NCBI GenBank assembly: GCA_030407085.1
Contig: CM059584.1
Span: 103,539,001-103,603,000 of the forward strand
Direction of reading: 5' to 3'
Length of the DNA stretch: 64,000 nt
Source: Trichopria drosophilae
Lineage: Eukaryota; Arthropoda; Insecta; Hymenoptera; Diapriidae
The translations under genes and the position numbers were made by a program. Positions 12,968-24,139 of the stretch are shown one piece after another; within the stretch, counting starts at the first letter, position 1, and every line of letters begins with the position of its first letter. Below the pieces are notes generated by a model, which was not told the DNA's origin, made no database searches, and saw only the letters and a program-made list of their open reading frames with translations.

Positions 12968-13311
12968 TTTTGGTGACAAAAGTAACTGACCCGTCCACGA
13001 ATCGCACCGCGCGCGGTGATTCCCCCGGGCATCTTTACGAGAGGCTGCCGATCATTGCCGAGTGCAACCGACGATTTAATGTTTACATTCGTCAAGTTGT
13101 GCGCGATCTCTTGTTCTACTGTATTTTTTTTTTGTGGCTAACAATTCGTGTATTGTTTAATGGTCGAAAGAATTAGGTAATAATTGCTAGTGTATTTATC
13201 TTTTTTCACATCAAAATAGCATTGCATAACCATCAACTTTGTATTAAAGTCAAGCGGTTTAAATTATTTAGTGAATAACAATCTTCTAGTGTGTTCAAAA
13301 TTTGCGTTCAG
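12968..13311 (+). other. 5' flank and likely untranslated leader of the hAT gene
   Basis: Mixed sequence between the C-rich array and the hAT coding region. It is GC-rich to about 13070, then AT-rich. It ends in TTCAG|GTAAGA, a strong splice-donor context, so its last part is probably a noncoding first exon. No TATA box or element terminus was identified. Confidence 0.35.
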
Positions 13312-13391
13312 GTAAGAATAAGCGTTATATTCAGGTACATATAACGTGATTATTTTCTCACAGTATCTTATCAATTTTTTTACATATTAAG
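13312..13391 (+). other. Predicted 5' UTR intron of the hAT gene
   Basis: Donor CAG|GTAAGA at 13312. Acceptor candidates are TTTTTTTACATATTAAG ending at 13391 (good pyrimidine tract) or TTTTCTCACAG ending at 13363. Either leaves the ATG at 13405 in the next exon. Predicted from splice-site consensus only. Confidence 0.45.
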
Positions 13392-13737
13392 ATATAACTG
13401 AAAGATGAATCAGACTGACCGACATAAAGGGAATCGGTATTTCAAAAGTGGTGCTGCTAAACGTAAAGCCATCGTAGAAAAAAAGAAAAAGGAAGATGAA
13501 TTTCTTGCCAAAACACGTCGGATGTCGGATTTCATAGTAACTTCAAGCCAGGCAGCATCTGTTAAAAGTACAGATGGAGATGTCAGTTCCCAATAGAATC
13601 TTGAACAAAATACTTTGAATGAAATTGAAGTTCAGCCAACAAAATTGAATGATCTAAGTTCGACACCGACTTTATCTACACAAGATGATATCTTCAATCG
13701 ACCAATACTTCATTCCAATCAAATGAGTGAAGAAGAG

Positions 13738-14240
13738 GTGAATATACTCTCTCAATTCAAAACAGTGAAATTTTCACTGTTTCAATCAGTACATGAATAC
13801 TCCGCTGCTGAATTAGTGAACAGAATATGGAGACGAAGCGTGCAGGCAAAGTAGTTACTCCTGCTGGCGCTAGTCGCGGTCAGCTATATCATTGTGACCG
13901 CGCGAAACGTGCCCGTTACCAAAGTGGGTTTTCGTTTGATGCATATGAGAGCTTCCCGTCACTAATAGTCGCGAAATATTACTTCATATTATTTGAAGAT
14001 ATGTACCGACATGGTTTTGGTATATGTATATTTTGTAAACTGTAGCTTTTTTTAATGAAAGGACAATTTATTGTTCTAAAAAGAAATTTGAATAGATACT
14101 GAGTATAACAGTAATATTCACTCAGTACATCAGTGAATTTTCACTGTTTCGAATTGAGAGAGTAAAGTGTACCAACATAAATCATTTTCGAGATTTAATT
14201 GTATTTATTCTAAACTATTTGATTGGTGTTATATTTTTAG
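13738..14240 (+). other. Predicted phase-0 intron of the hAT gene
   Basis: Donor GAAGAG|GTGAAT at 13738 and acceptor TTATATTTTTAG| ending at 14240. The upstream frame ends on a codon boundary at 13737 and the downstream frame begins on one at 14241, so splicing joins the halves in frame. Removing the nested element (13745-14164) would leave about 85 bases, a normal small insect intron. Confidence 0.6.
13745..14164. mobile_element. 420-bp TIR element nested in the hAT intron
   Basis: Starts TACTCTCTCAATTC and ends GAATTGAGAGAGTA. The inverted ends continue through AAACAGTGAAA..TTCACTG for about 35 bases, and more weakly to about 60. TA at each end suggests a TA target duplication as in Tc1/mariner relatives. 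No transposase inside. The run of coding frame at 13746-13854 is readthrough into this element, not hAT protein. Confidence 0.78.
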
Positions 14241-16639
14241 ATTCAAAATCAATGTAACCATGGTTCATCAAACGATATAGGGTTATGGCCAGTAAATATG
14301 AAGGATAACGTTAACTAATGGATTAAAAATTTCAATTCAGACTTTCAATATTCAAAAGATAATGAACTATTCGAAGAAAAGTCATGGAAACAACAAGATA
14401 AGAAGAACATGAGAAACTGCAATGTGAACTTTTTTTATAAAACTACTCAAACTGGAGAACGAATTCACCGCACATGGTTATGTTTTTCACCATGTAGAGG
14501 CCGATTGTACTGTTTTCTCTGTAAGTTGTTTGGACAAAAGGACAATCCATTTGCTTCTGATGGATTTTGTGATTGGAAGCACGCAATTGATCGATTAACA
14601 CACCATGAGTCGTCAAATGTTCATTTGAAATCTCTTATCAGTTTTAATAGTATGAAAATCAAGTTTGGTCGTGTCGATAAAGAATTGTAAAAACAAATAG
14701 AGAATTCCACACAGTATTGGCGTAAAGTTTTGACACGTGTCATAGATGTAATACTATTCCTAGGTGAACGTGGTTTGGCATTTAGGGGCAGTAGTGAAAC
14801 TTTTGGTTCACCAGATAATGGTCATTTTCTGGGAATTACAGAACTATTAGCAAAATATGATCCTTCTCTGAAAGAGCATATAGAGAAGTATGGTAATTGT
14901 GGAAGTGGAAGAGTAAATTATCTATCTTCTACGATTTATGAAGAACTGATAGAAGAAATCGGAAGTGCTGTTTTTACCGAAATCATCAGGCGCATAAAAC
15001 AAGCAAAGATTTATCCGGTTTCACTCGATGCAACAAAGGACAGAGGTCATCAAGATCAATTAACTATTATATTGAGATATATTGAAGGTGATAAGCCCGT
15101 TGAGAGATTTTTAAAATTTTTACCAAGTCAAGGTCATAAAGTTATCGAAATGTTCCACGGTTTAACTGATTTTTTGGAAGAAAATAATATTGATTTGAAC
15201 GATTGCAGAGGCCAGTCATATGATAATGCTTCGCCTATGAGTGGCAGGTTCAACGGTTTACAGGCTCTGATAATAAAGAAAAATGAGTTAGCTGTTTGGG
15301 TTCCATGTTTCGGGCATTCATTGAATCGTGTTGGAGAGAAAGCATCGAGTGCATCTCCATTTTCAAAAGAATACTTAATGTTTTTACAAGGATTTTATGT
15401 ATTCTTTTCTTTATCTGATAAACGTTGGTCTTTGCTGACTAATATTTTAAAAACTAATAAAGCGAACGATGATAGAATAATGGTACCTAAGCGAGCTGAA
15501 TGCACTCGATGGTCGAGCCGTGCTGAAGCGAATAGAGCATTCATCAAAAGTTATCCGTCAGTATTGCAAGTTTTACTGGCAATTGTGAATAACAATGATG
15601 AATATGAAGCAACAACTCGATGTGAGGCTGAGGGAATGTACCGGAAGATGTGCACTCTTGAGACAGGAATTATGGCGATGTTTTGGAATGACGTTCTCGA
15701 AAATCTCAATAATACTAGCAAAACCATTCAAATCCCCGAAGTATTATTAAATACAGCATTGGAATGTGTACGATATTTGAGAGAATTCGTGAAAAGTAAG
15801 AGAGATTCATTTACGCATTATGAAAATTTAGGTAAAAAATTAACTGAAGTTTTAGATTACCAAAAAGATCGCGTACGTCGGAGAAATGTAAGATTAGATC
15901 CTCTTGATTATGGCAGAACACCGAATACTGAGTTCACTCCATCTGAAAAATTTAGGATTCTAGAATTTATACCTCTTGTTGACAATTTTATTAATGCTTT
16001 GGTTGAGAGAATTATAGCATACGAAATTGTTGAACCAAGATTTGGTTTCTAATCGAAATTCAATATACTTACTCCTTCTGAAATAGGCCAGAGCACTGAG
16101 AAATTACTCAAAACTTATAAAAATGATCTAGATTGTAATTTAGAAATGGAATTTAAGCTATTCCAGACATTTTGCTCTGAATTGCTAGAATTCAAACCTG
16201 GAACTGGAATTAGTAGAGAACAAGCCGTGTACACCTTGATTATTGAGAAAGGAGTCCGAGAGACTTTTCCAAATACAGAAATGGTGTTGAGAACATATTT
16301 GACTTTAATGATAAGCAATTGTACTGGAGAACGGTCATTTTCGAAGTTAGATTTGGTAAATAATTCATCAAGGGTATTAATGACTCAAAGAAGATTAAAC
16401 GATCTCACTATCATAAGCTTGGAGCGTGATATTGTCCGTCGCATCGATATTGACAAAATTATACAGAGTTTCGCTGAAAGGAAAGCTCGAAAGCGTTTTA
16501 TTTAATCTTGCAAGTAAAAGTAGAAGATTCAAATGAGCTCAGTTCCTATTATGACAAATGTAAGTACTTTTATCTATGTGTAGATATATCTTTGAATAAA
16601 AATATATCATGTACACTTATTATATTCTATTATTTTCGT

Positions 16640-16710
16640 TTTTCAATCCTTTACAAGGGGGCCTCCACACCCCTTAGTGTCCAGGGCCTCGCCTTACATT
16701 AATCCGAAAA
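16640..16710 (+). other. Likely 3' terminal region of the hAT element
   Basis: A GC-rich patch downstream of the poly(A) signal (GGGGGCCTCCACACCCCTTAGTGTCCAGGGCCTC) in otherwise AT-rich DNA, resembling the G/C-rich ends of ZMYM1-type hAT elements. No matching 5' terminus was found, so the boundary is tentative. Confidence 0.35.
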
Positions 16711-16714
16711 TTTC

Positions 16715-18225
16715 CTTACGTTCATATGTTCATTAATGGTATTTATTACGTAATTTCAAATTGGCCGTAACTTTGTGAGAAAAAATCGTAGTTGATCGAA
16801 TTAAATTTGCCAAGTGTGAAAATCTCTGTAATAAATCAAATATTTTATAACTAAAACCATGAATTTTTCTATTCAATTTCCCATCCTTAGTGTAAGTAAA
16901 AAACTGGCTGTCCTTCTGCATTCAACATGACACCAGGAAAAGAATGGTCAATTTTTATAGTTTTTGACATAAACATAAATCACTGAATTTTCAATTAATG
17001 GAAAATGGCGTAAATATAATATTAATAATAAACGTAAAATGGCGATTAAAATTAGAAATCGTTAAGAAAGGTATTTTTATGAATATGTACCCTTCTAATA
17101 CATCTTTGGGTTTATTTATTCATAACATGTAGAGAATTTAGTTATTACTAATTATTTGTAATGATCTGCAAACTTTGCTAAAATTGAAAAAATCGGCACT
17201 TTTTTTACTCCACGGCTTCCGAATCGAAATCAGTGCACGATCCACTGAAAATATACTAAACCTTTTTTGTGGAGCATAAAATTTCCTACAAAGAAGTCAG
17301 TGAGTATCCTGGTCTAACGTTAATTGATTATTCGCGAATGAAGCTGGAGTATTGTTTTACACGGACAAAAATCTTTATTAAATTCCACTGAAATGCGTCA
17401 AGTAGAAGTGCGCAATCGAAACTTCGGCAATATTTGCCGAACATTTTCAGTATATATATTTACATAACCCATCATACTCAGATACGTCAGTCAATGTCTC
17501 CAAAGTAGTCGAGCAAATATTGCCGAAATTACTAATGTAAATTTTACTAGGTGCCGGGCGCCGAACTTTTTCAGAAAATTTTGCTAGATTTTTCAGAGGA
17601 GTTTCCTAACAAATTTGTATATTCATATTTGGGGAATTGTGGATGCTATTATTATAACTCTACCCGGAACCAAATAATTGTCCAAAATGTTATTTTTCAT
17701 GTTACAAAAATGGCTGCCGAATACAAACTGATCAGGAGCCTATGTTTGAATTCTATAAAGTACTCAATTAAGAAAGCCATAATTTCCACATTGACACATA
17801 TGACAGATGTTTGATACTGCCAAGTAAATTGGTTGAGAACTTATGGAGATATAACTGCATTCGTAGTATAAATCATGAATGTAACTTATAAGCTGAAGTC
17901 TTGTAAGTAGCGCCTAAATGACAATGTGCAGCCATTTGAAAAAAATCAATTAATGTGAAAGAAATTTAATACCGAACTTTACAACAATGAATATTTTAAT
18001 ATTACGTAAGTATATTTAACTATATGCTTCAACGTTAATATGTTCTTGTCTTTAAATTTGTTGTTAAATAACCTACGAGTTGAAAGATGAACATTCATGG
18101 TAATTCAAATCTCGAGACCGGAAAATCATATTCTACTTTTTACTGAATAATCTCCATAAATATAGTATTTGATTTTAAAATGTAATATATTATTCGCTAA
18201 AATGAATAGTATTCGTCGATATTTC
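16715..18225. other. AT-rich DNA without recognised genes
   Basis: No coding region supported. An imperfect inverted repeat pairs TTCGGCAATATTTGC at 17423-17437 with GCAAATATTGCCGAA at about 17513-17527, possibly the remnant of a small TIR element. Confidence 0.5.
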
Positions 18226-18229
18226 CATT

Positions 18230-18560
18230 CAGAACGTGCTAATCTCTTCCACCAACCGATCAGTTTCCGAATGGGGCACTTTGCGGTCCTCTTTTTACGT
18301 TTTTTTTTTTCAGTATTCGGATAATCTTTTTTTCTCGTGTGAGCGACGAATATACGCTGCGAATGCATTCACTGGATGCAGCGAGATGGTGCCAATCCGT
18401 ATGTGCAACCTCATTGTTTCTCTACGCGTGGTACTTCGATTTAATTGGGAAGCGCCAGCTCGCGAAAAATTCAAGTGGCCCCAGCTATCGGACGTTGTTT
18501 CCAAACTCCCGGCAGACATCGAGATTTAATTCGTCCGTCATTTAATTACCAAGCCCGAAT
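18230..18560. other. GC-raised island in AT-rich DNA
   Basis: Richer in G+C than its surroundings, with overlapping open frames of 97 (+), 69 (-) and 68 (+) residues and no recognisable protein. Could be a conserved noncoding segment or a decayed repeat. Confidence 0.3.
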
Positions 18561-19236
18561 TTCCCAAAGGTATTCTCTCAATATTCATTCGAATGGAGAC
18601 AGATAATATTAAGAAATGAGAACCTCAAATCGAAGCTATTATTATAAGGAAATTGAAATGTTTTCCTGCTCTCCTGAAACCATTCAAACTGTGGTTCGGA
18701 AATTCTGTACATGCACATTTACCTAACTTTATATGATTATATACTATGATTTATAAATGATTATATAAATTACTATGATGGTACACTCAGCACAGAAATT
18801 GACAATAAAATTGTTATTAGACTCTAATACACTTTCTTTTTATTTTAATATTTATATTATTCTATCTGAAAGTGTAAACACACTTTTACAGTATAGGAAA
18901 ACTGGGTAATCCATCACAAACAGAATTTTTATCTGGGGAAATTAATGTATCATCTAATATCCAAATTTAGTATAGCACTGATTGTTTTTCAATATACTAA
19001 ATTATTTTTATTAATTCCGTATTCAAAGAAACTAGACATTACTAATGACAGAAAATAATAAACAAGTAATTCTCAAAAAGTGTCTCTCTTTGGGGGTTAA
19101 TTTTCATGCGATGCGTGAGTTACAACTAAATGCAATAAAGTAAACGCCTGATAAAATTCAACAATTTTTTCTTTTGTGCCTCTCAGCATTTTCTTTATAC
19201 CTCTCTGTAAAAACTCCTACATTTTATCGATATCTG
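18561..19236. other. AT-rich DNA without recognised genes
   Basis: No gene or structured repeat seen. Confidence 0.5.
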
Positions 19237-20103
19237 TAGGGGAGGTCGGGGTATTCGTGGACACATTTTTATTTTGCCCAAAAACTCTAAAAAAAATTGG
19301 TTTTTCTCAAAATTTCAAAGCTTGATTTTGTGGTACGATAAATAACCTTTCATTTCGTACCGACAAATTAACCTAATTGTTTAAAATTGTACACTCTGTA
19401 TCAGCTGGCGCAAAAAACTGGTTTTTGAGATTTTAAAAAATCTCGGGATATTATTGGACTGTCTTGTAAATCGATAGAAAAAATGAAAATTATTGGTAAA
19501 CATTTATTTGTTAATGAAAACGAAAGAATATCTATATTATAATAAATAAAATATATAAGGCACTTGAAAGTGTTCCGGTTTGCTCCGACACAACTCAAGT
19601 GAACACCCGATCACAAGCGATATATGGGCTATATGATTTTCTTTCTCGGGCATGTTTTTCATGAAAATTATGTAGAAATCAGTATTTTCTTCCGCATCAG
19701 TGTCCAAATCACAGAAGTGTCAAATCACAATAATACTCCGAAAGCTCATTTTTACAAAATGTCGGTGTGTAAGCAACACAATACCATAAAAAACTCTTAT
19801 ATGCGTCAAAATCTTATAGTTCCAAGAATATTATAAATATATTTACCTGACTTTGTTCTTCGAAAAATGTTGTAAAAATGACCAAAACACTAAGTGAAAA
19901 AAAAACACTTTACAAACATCAAAATTTTATTTCATATGATAGTGAGGTAACAATGCTTCAAAATAAGTCAAGTGCTTAATAGAAAATGAGATTCGGATGA
20001 GACGAGTCGATGCTAGTTGATGGAGACTCCAAGCGTTACAAACGGGAAAAATATCGCGCTGACCAACAATACCCCGTGTCCAACAATACCCCGACCTTCC
20101 CTA
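19237..20103. mobile_element. 867-bp non-autonomous TIR element, TAGGGGAGGTCGGGG ends
   Basis: The first 28 bases, starting TAGGGGAGGTCGGGGTATT, match the reverse complement of the last 28 with three mismatches. TA at both ends fits a TA target duplication. The right end has CAACAATACCCCG twice in tandem. AT-rich interior, no transposase. The ends resemble those of the element at 22840-23882. Confidence 0.82.
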
Positions 20104-20745
20104 TATTGTATTTAATATCAACAATGTGTAGCTTTAGTTCATATTGCACAAAATCGTTAATACAAAATTGTGTAACAAAACAACAGAACTTATTTTTAAT
20201 CATACTATACAAAGACAACAAAAATCATAAAGTGATTAAAAGTGGGAACCAATTTTTTCGTAGTTGATTCTCAACTAATGTATGTCTGTTTTTTGGTTCT
20301 TGTATTGCAAAAAAAAAAGCAGAATCGGTAAATAATTCAAACGATCCAAAATTCATGTACGCGGTCCACTTTTCTGACCACGAAGTATGACCATATTTCA
20401 TCTTTTGATCTGTCCAACTTAGAATGCAGAATAGAATGGGCACAAGAATTTTAAGTCTCGTAAGGCGTCCATTAAATTTGAAAATTCCAGATTGTGTTTA
20501 CTCTGGCTTGTACTTGTCTGGTAATGTTAGCAATCGCACAGATGCCATCTCGTGTAGTTTTCTCTATCCAATTTATTCTTCATTTAAATTGATTGAAGTT
20601 GAATTGGGTGCATTTTCTTATAAGACCTCTCTAATTCGACACTTTGCTTGCTTGACAACTTCACTTTTCGACAACCTCGCTAGTTCGACAATACCGGACC
20701 TTGTCATGGTGAGAAGATCTAGTGCAGTGAGAGAGGGACTGACTG
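20104..20745. other. AT-rich DNA without recognised genes
   Basis: A 108-residue frame at 20424-20750 has no recognisable features and is not supported as a gene. Confidence 0.5.
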
Positions 20746-20790
20746 ACTGACAATAAATTTTATTGCCCTGGTCTCTAAGAGCCGTGGACA

Positions 20791-20833
20791 AAAGAGAGAG
20801 AGAGAGAGAGCGAGTGAGAAAGAGAGAGATAGA
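20791..20833. repeat. GA-rich microsatellite
   Basis: A (GA)n run with a few interruptions, directly next to the ATTAG repeat that tails the LINE fragment. A CAATAAATTTTATTGCCCTGG segment just left of it resembles a second, truncated retroelement 3' end. Confidence 0.8.
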
Positions 20834-21456
20834 GATTAGATTAGATTAGATTTATTACTTTGCCCTGGGACGAACCCAAAAGGAAAGTGTTACATAAATA
20901 TACAAAATATCAACAATCGTCCAAAATGGAGGAATTACAATGTGCGTGGTATGAATGCTTTTATAATCGCAATTTCTAATCAGAATAATACGCTGGTTAT
21001 TCCGCTAAGCTTACAGGTAAAATAACATTATAATAACACAATTTAAACAATTTTAAACACAAATATCGACCTAAGTCAACTAAATCCAGAACGCCCTAGA
21101 TTTTCAACTTCGTGAGTGTTAAAGTAGTTGCTAAAGCATCATTGGCCAGAAGAAACGAACGTAATCGATCTTTGAACAGATCGTAAAAAGTAAGTGTAGT
21201 GATAGTCGAGGGTAAATTGTTGTAGAAATAGGATGCAAGAACGGTAAATGAAGTCTGGTGCTACTGCGATAGGCGGTATGTGAAGTATTTCAAAGTTAGT
21301 TTTACGAGATGATCTTATAAGATCCGACAAATTTGCAGTGAGAATAAATCTATTTATTAAATATAGAGGCGCCTGGTTATTAAGGATTTTCCACATAAGC
21401 ACGCGTAAAAAGAACTTCCTTCGGCCCGTGACAGTGAGCCACATCTCGAAAATCAA
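20833..21456 (-). mobile_element. 5'-truncated LINE (non-LTR retrotransposon) 3' end
   Basis: Read on the minus strand: the C-terminal part of an ORF2-type reverse transcriptase (RRKFFLRVLMWKILNNQAPL, then LIRSSRKTNFEILHIPP, about 21420-21240), a frameshift near 21230, then LPSTITTLTFYDLFKDRLRS and a stop at 21096-21098. This is the usual C-terminal pattern of Jockey/CR1-like ORF2 proteins. A 3' untranslated region follows and ends in tandem ATCTA pentamers at 20833-20853. The 5' end stops near a poly-C tract at 21458. A dead fragment; the exact clade is uncertain. Confidence 0.72.
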
Positions 21457-21606
21457 CCCCCCCCCCCCCCCCGAAAGGCTAAAATTTCGATATTGCCTGA
21501 GTCTAAAATATTTTAATTTGCTTTCTTTTTGCCAAATTTTCAAAGACAAAGTTAAAAAAAAATGATGCTGGAGCCATGCTATATCGAAATTTTTGCCTTT
21601 CGGGAT
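21457..21606. repeat. Poly-C tract plus short inverted repeat
   Basis: About sixteen C residues, then CCGAAAGGCTAAAATTTCG (about 21471-21489), which reappears inverted as CGAAATTTTTGCCTTTCGG (about 21584-21602). The spacer is about 95 bases. Possibly a tiny foldback element at the 5' edge of the LINE fragment. Confidence 0.6.
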
Positions 21607-21649
21607 GTGTTGATTTTTGGAACCTTTTGTCCCTGCGCACAAGTCAAGA

Positions 21650-21672
21650 TTTAGAGAGAGAGAGAGAGAGAC
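21650..21672. repeat. GA microsatellite
   Basis: Short (GA)n run within AT-rich sequence. Confidence 0.85.
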
Positions 21673-21679
21673 GCTTAGT

Positions 21680-22839
21680 GTTAAGTGCATTTACTTGTTT
21701 ACTTCTTGTGTCCCTTTTTCGGTTAACTTTTTATGTCTTCACGGAAAAAATGAAATAGGTGGAACTACTGATTAGATAGTCCGGTAAGATATAGTCATTG
21801 TTTCTAGTTTTTTTACTTTCTAAATAGTGTTTTAGTATCTGATAACATTTTAGTAACTAAATAGTTACCTCGACAAATTCAGTAGCCGAGTCTACTACAT
21901 AAATAGAAAATCCAACAAATGAACATAGTTGTACCAGATCCAACTATTTACATAGTAAAACCAATTATATGTTTTTATCCATGTTTATTTATTTATTTTA
22001 TTTTTTTTCGATCGTGTATATTTTATTATTACGTTTTGTAATCCAGATAACTTATTTTTAATGTTCTGCCATTTTTTTTATATTATTCCATATCTCGTAT
22101 TCATTAGCAAAGTATTATTATTTTGTTGGGGACAGAATCTATGCTTCATCGACTGCGGTACCGGGCGTTAGTTTTTTTCCCGCAAAGGTGGTATTCCCTA
22201 CGCCATTGCACATCCGAATGGGGGTATATTGCTGAAAATGAAGGTGTTCTGTTAGGAAAATTATGTATAGGACCTTCTAAATAGTGACGATCTCGATAAA
22301 ATTATTTGTAATTCGAATAGTGCAATTTCGATATATGTATAATATGATGATTTAGTCGATTTAAATGCTCGAGAAATTGAAAAGACGAATGAAGATGCGA
22401 AAAAGTAATGATGGTTTTGTTCAGTACGTTTCGGGACATTGTCGACTTAGGAACTCCGCGTCACGGTCGAATCGTCACCGCTTGATCGCAACAAATAAAG
22501 ATATGTTTTTTTCGGCCGATCAAATTGTGCATTTTATTTTGAATCCTTTCCTCTAGTCGATAATATATTTATATTTATAATTATTTGTATTTTTAATTTA
22601 TTTCTGTATTCTGAGCATGCGTTTGGTCACTCTGTAAAGTAGCATTAATTATGGGTCGCCCTTTGACTAGATGTGGACATTTTACAATTGTCTTTCTTTA
22701 AAAATAAAAACGTTTTATTATTATTATCGTTGTTTTTATTATTATTACCTCTATTTTTGCTCCTTTCTGTAATCAGTGGCAAAACGTAAGTCGGACAAAT
22801 TCCCTAAAATACCTTGAGAGTTTTGAGGTATTTATAAGG
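21680..22839. other. AT-rich DNA without recognised genes
   Basis: No gene supported. About 21770-21970 contains several TAGTTA/TAACTA-like words reminiscent of the element at 37362-38177, perhaps a diverged relative. Confidence 0.45.
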
Positions 22840-23882
22840 TAGGGGAGAGTCGGGTAGCCCCGGCCACCTAAACATTTTATGCAATAGCTTGAAAAATAAT
22901 GCATGCAAAAAAGTTATCAAAAGATAGAAATGTTCTTTATACCTACAAAGACATAACTCAAACAAATTTAATTGCAAAAATCGATTTTTTTTCGTCAGTA
23001 TAGCCAATTGATTTATATAACGATTTTTGTTACTTTCGAACTTGTGTCGGGTAGCCCCGGCCATACAGAAAAATAACACACAATTAGTATAAATTATAAA
23101 AATTTAACACAATTTATTTTTAAATCATGATTATGATCATAAATAATAAATAAGATTGGTATTAATTCATCGTGTTCTTGTACGTTTATTATTCAAAATT
23201 TTTGTTGAATCACTACCATCCGAAATGTACAAATTATAAAATATAAAAACAAATACTTACCACCAATAAAAATTTGCACTGTTTTGGAAACTGAGGTCTG
23301 TGAAATTATCGTTAACGAAATCTGTGTAAGCGGTACAAACGTAGGTTATGTCATAAATAAGTCAGAATATAGGAAAAATGTGATCCAAATATCAGCATTA
23401 ACTTCAATTGAATTATTATAAGAATAATGAAAATGTATTCGAATTAGCTCAAATAATACACGGTTTTAACTTGCAAGGGTACCCGGCCTGTTAGTGGCCA
23501 GGGCTACCCGAAAGTCATATCTGTGCTAATCGAGAAGAAAATACAATGTTAATAGTAAAATATTTAATATATAAAAAACGGAACTTAAAGCTCTTAAGAC
23601 GTAGAATCGGCGTAGCCAAACACTTTATGAATATTTAGTACCGGGTTTTAAATATTTTCAATTATTCAATGACGAAAGAGATTTCATTTCTTGGGTTTGT
23701 ACAATCGAAATACTAATTAATCTACTTAAAATAGAGCGGAATATCTTCATATTTTGAAATTTACTGTTTCGGATAATGGTACAAAATATAAGTGAAGAAG
23801 TATTCGTGTAACCTATTTAGATACTTCACAATAGGTAGTGGCCCGGAATACCCGCTGGCTGGGGTTACCCGACTCTCCCCTA
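22840..23882. mobile_element. 1,043-bp non-autonomous TIR element, TAGGGGAGAGTCGGG ends
   Basis: The first 27 bases, starting TAGGGGAGAGTCGGGTA, match the reverse complement of the last 27 with two mismatches. TA ends fit a TA target duplication. The terminal phrase CGGGTAGCCCCGGCC recurs inside at about 23048-23062 and, inverted and diverged, near 23480-23515, so the element carries subterminal repeats that may be transposase-binding sites. No transposase. Confidence 0.85.
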
Positions 23883-24139
23883 CATTTCTCTTAATATATT
23901 AAATAAACATAACTTTTTGAATACTTTGGGTTCGAAGCACATCAAATAGTAAGTATTTTGTGGAAATAGCGGATTTGATTCTAGATGCAAAAATATGCTT
24001 CTGAAGATTGATTTATTTGATTATAATTAGCTTTTCATTGTTATTCCCATTGCTTTAATATGATATAATTTGTATACATCAATACTGTAAGAATATGTGT
24101 TTCTAATATAATTTTCTGCGATATGTCAATTCGTTGAAC

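Larger units (their letters stand above)
13405..16505 (+). pseudogene. hAT-superfamily transposase, ZMYM1-like, degraded
   Basis: Related to the zinc-finger MYM-type 1-like proteins common in insects and derived from hAT DNA transposases. Predicted exon 1 is 13405-13737 (basic, lysine-rich start); exon 2 is 14241-16505. Exon 2 shows LWPVNMKDN; a TTF-type zinc finger (YCFLCKLFG ... DWKHAI ... HHESSNVH, about 14505-14625); a DDE-like core with SLDATKD (about 15025), GQSYDNASPMSG and VPCFGHSLNRVG; and a C-terminal hAT dimerisation domain with GERSFSKLDLV and LERDIVRR (16320-16450). Four in-frame stops (13594, 14316, 14688, 16050) make it nonfunctional, but with the predicted intron removed there is no frameshift across about 865 codons, so decay has been by substitution. 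AATAAA lies at 16595-16600. The family call is firm; a working product is unlikely unless the stops are sequencing errors. Confidence 0.88.

Noticed and set aside
12412..13176. Long proline/histidine/threonine and glycine/tryptophan open frames on both strands
   Set aside because: They are forced by the 16-bp A+C15 repeat, which has no stop codon in these frames, and they begin and end in unrelated sequence.
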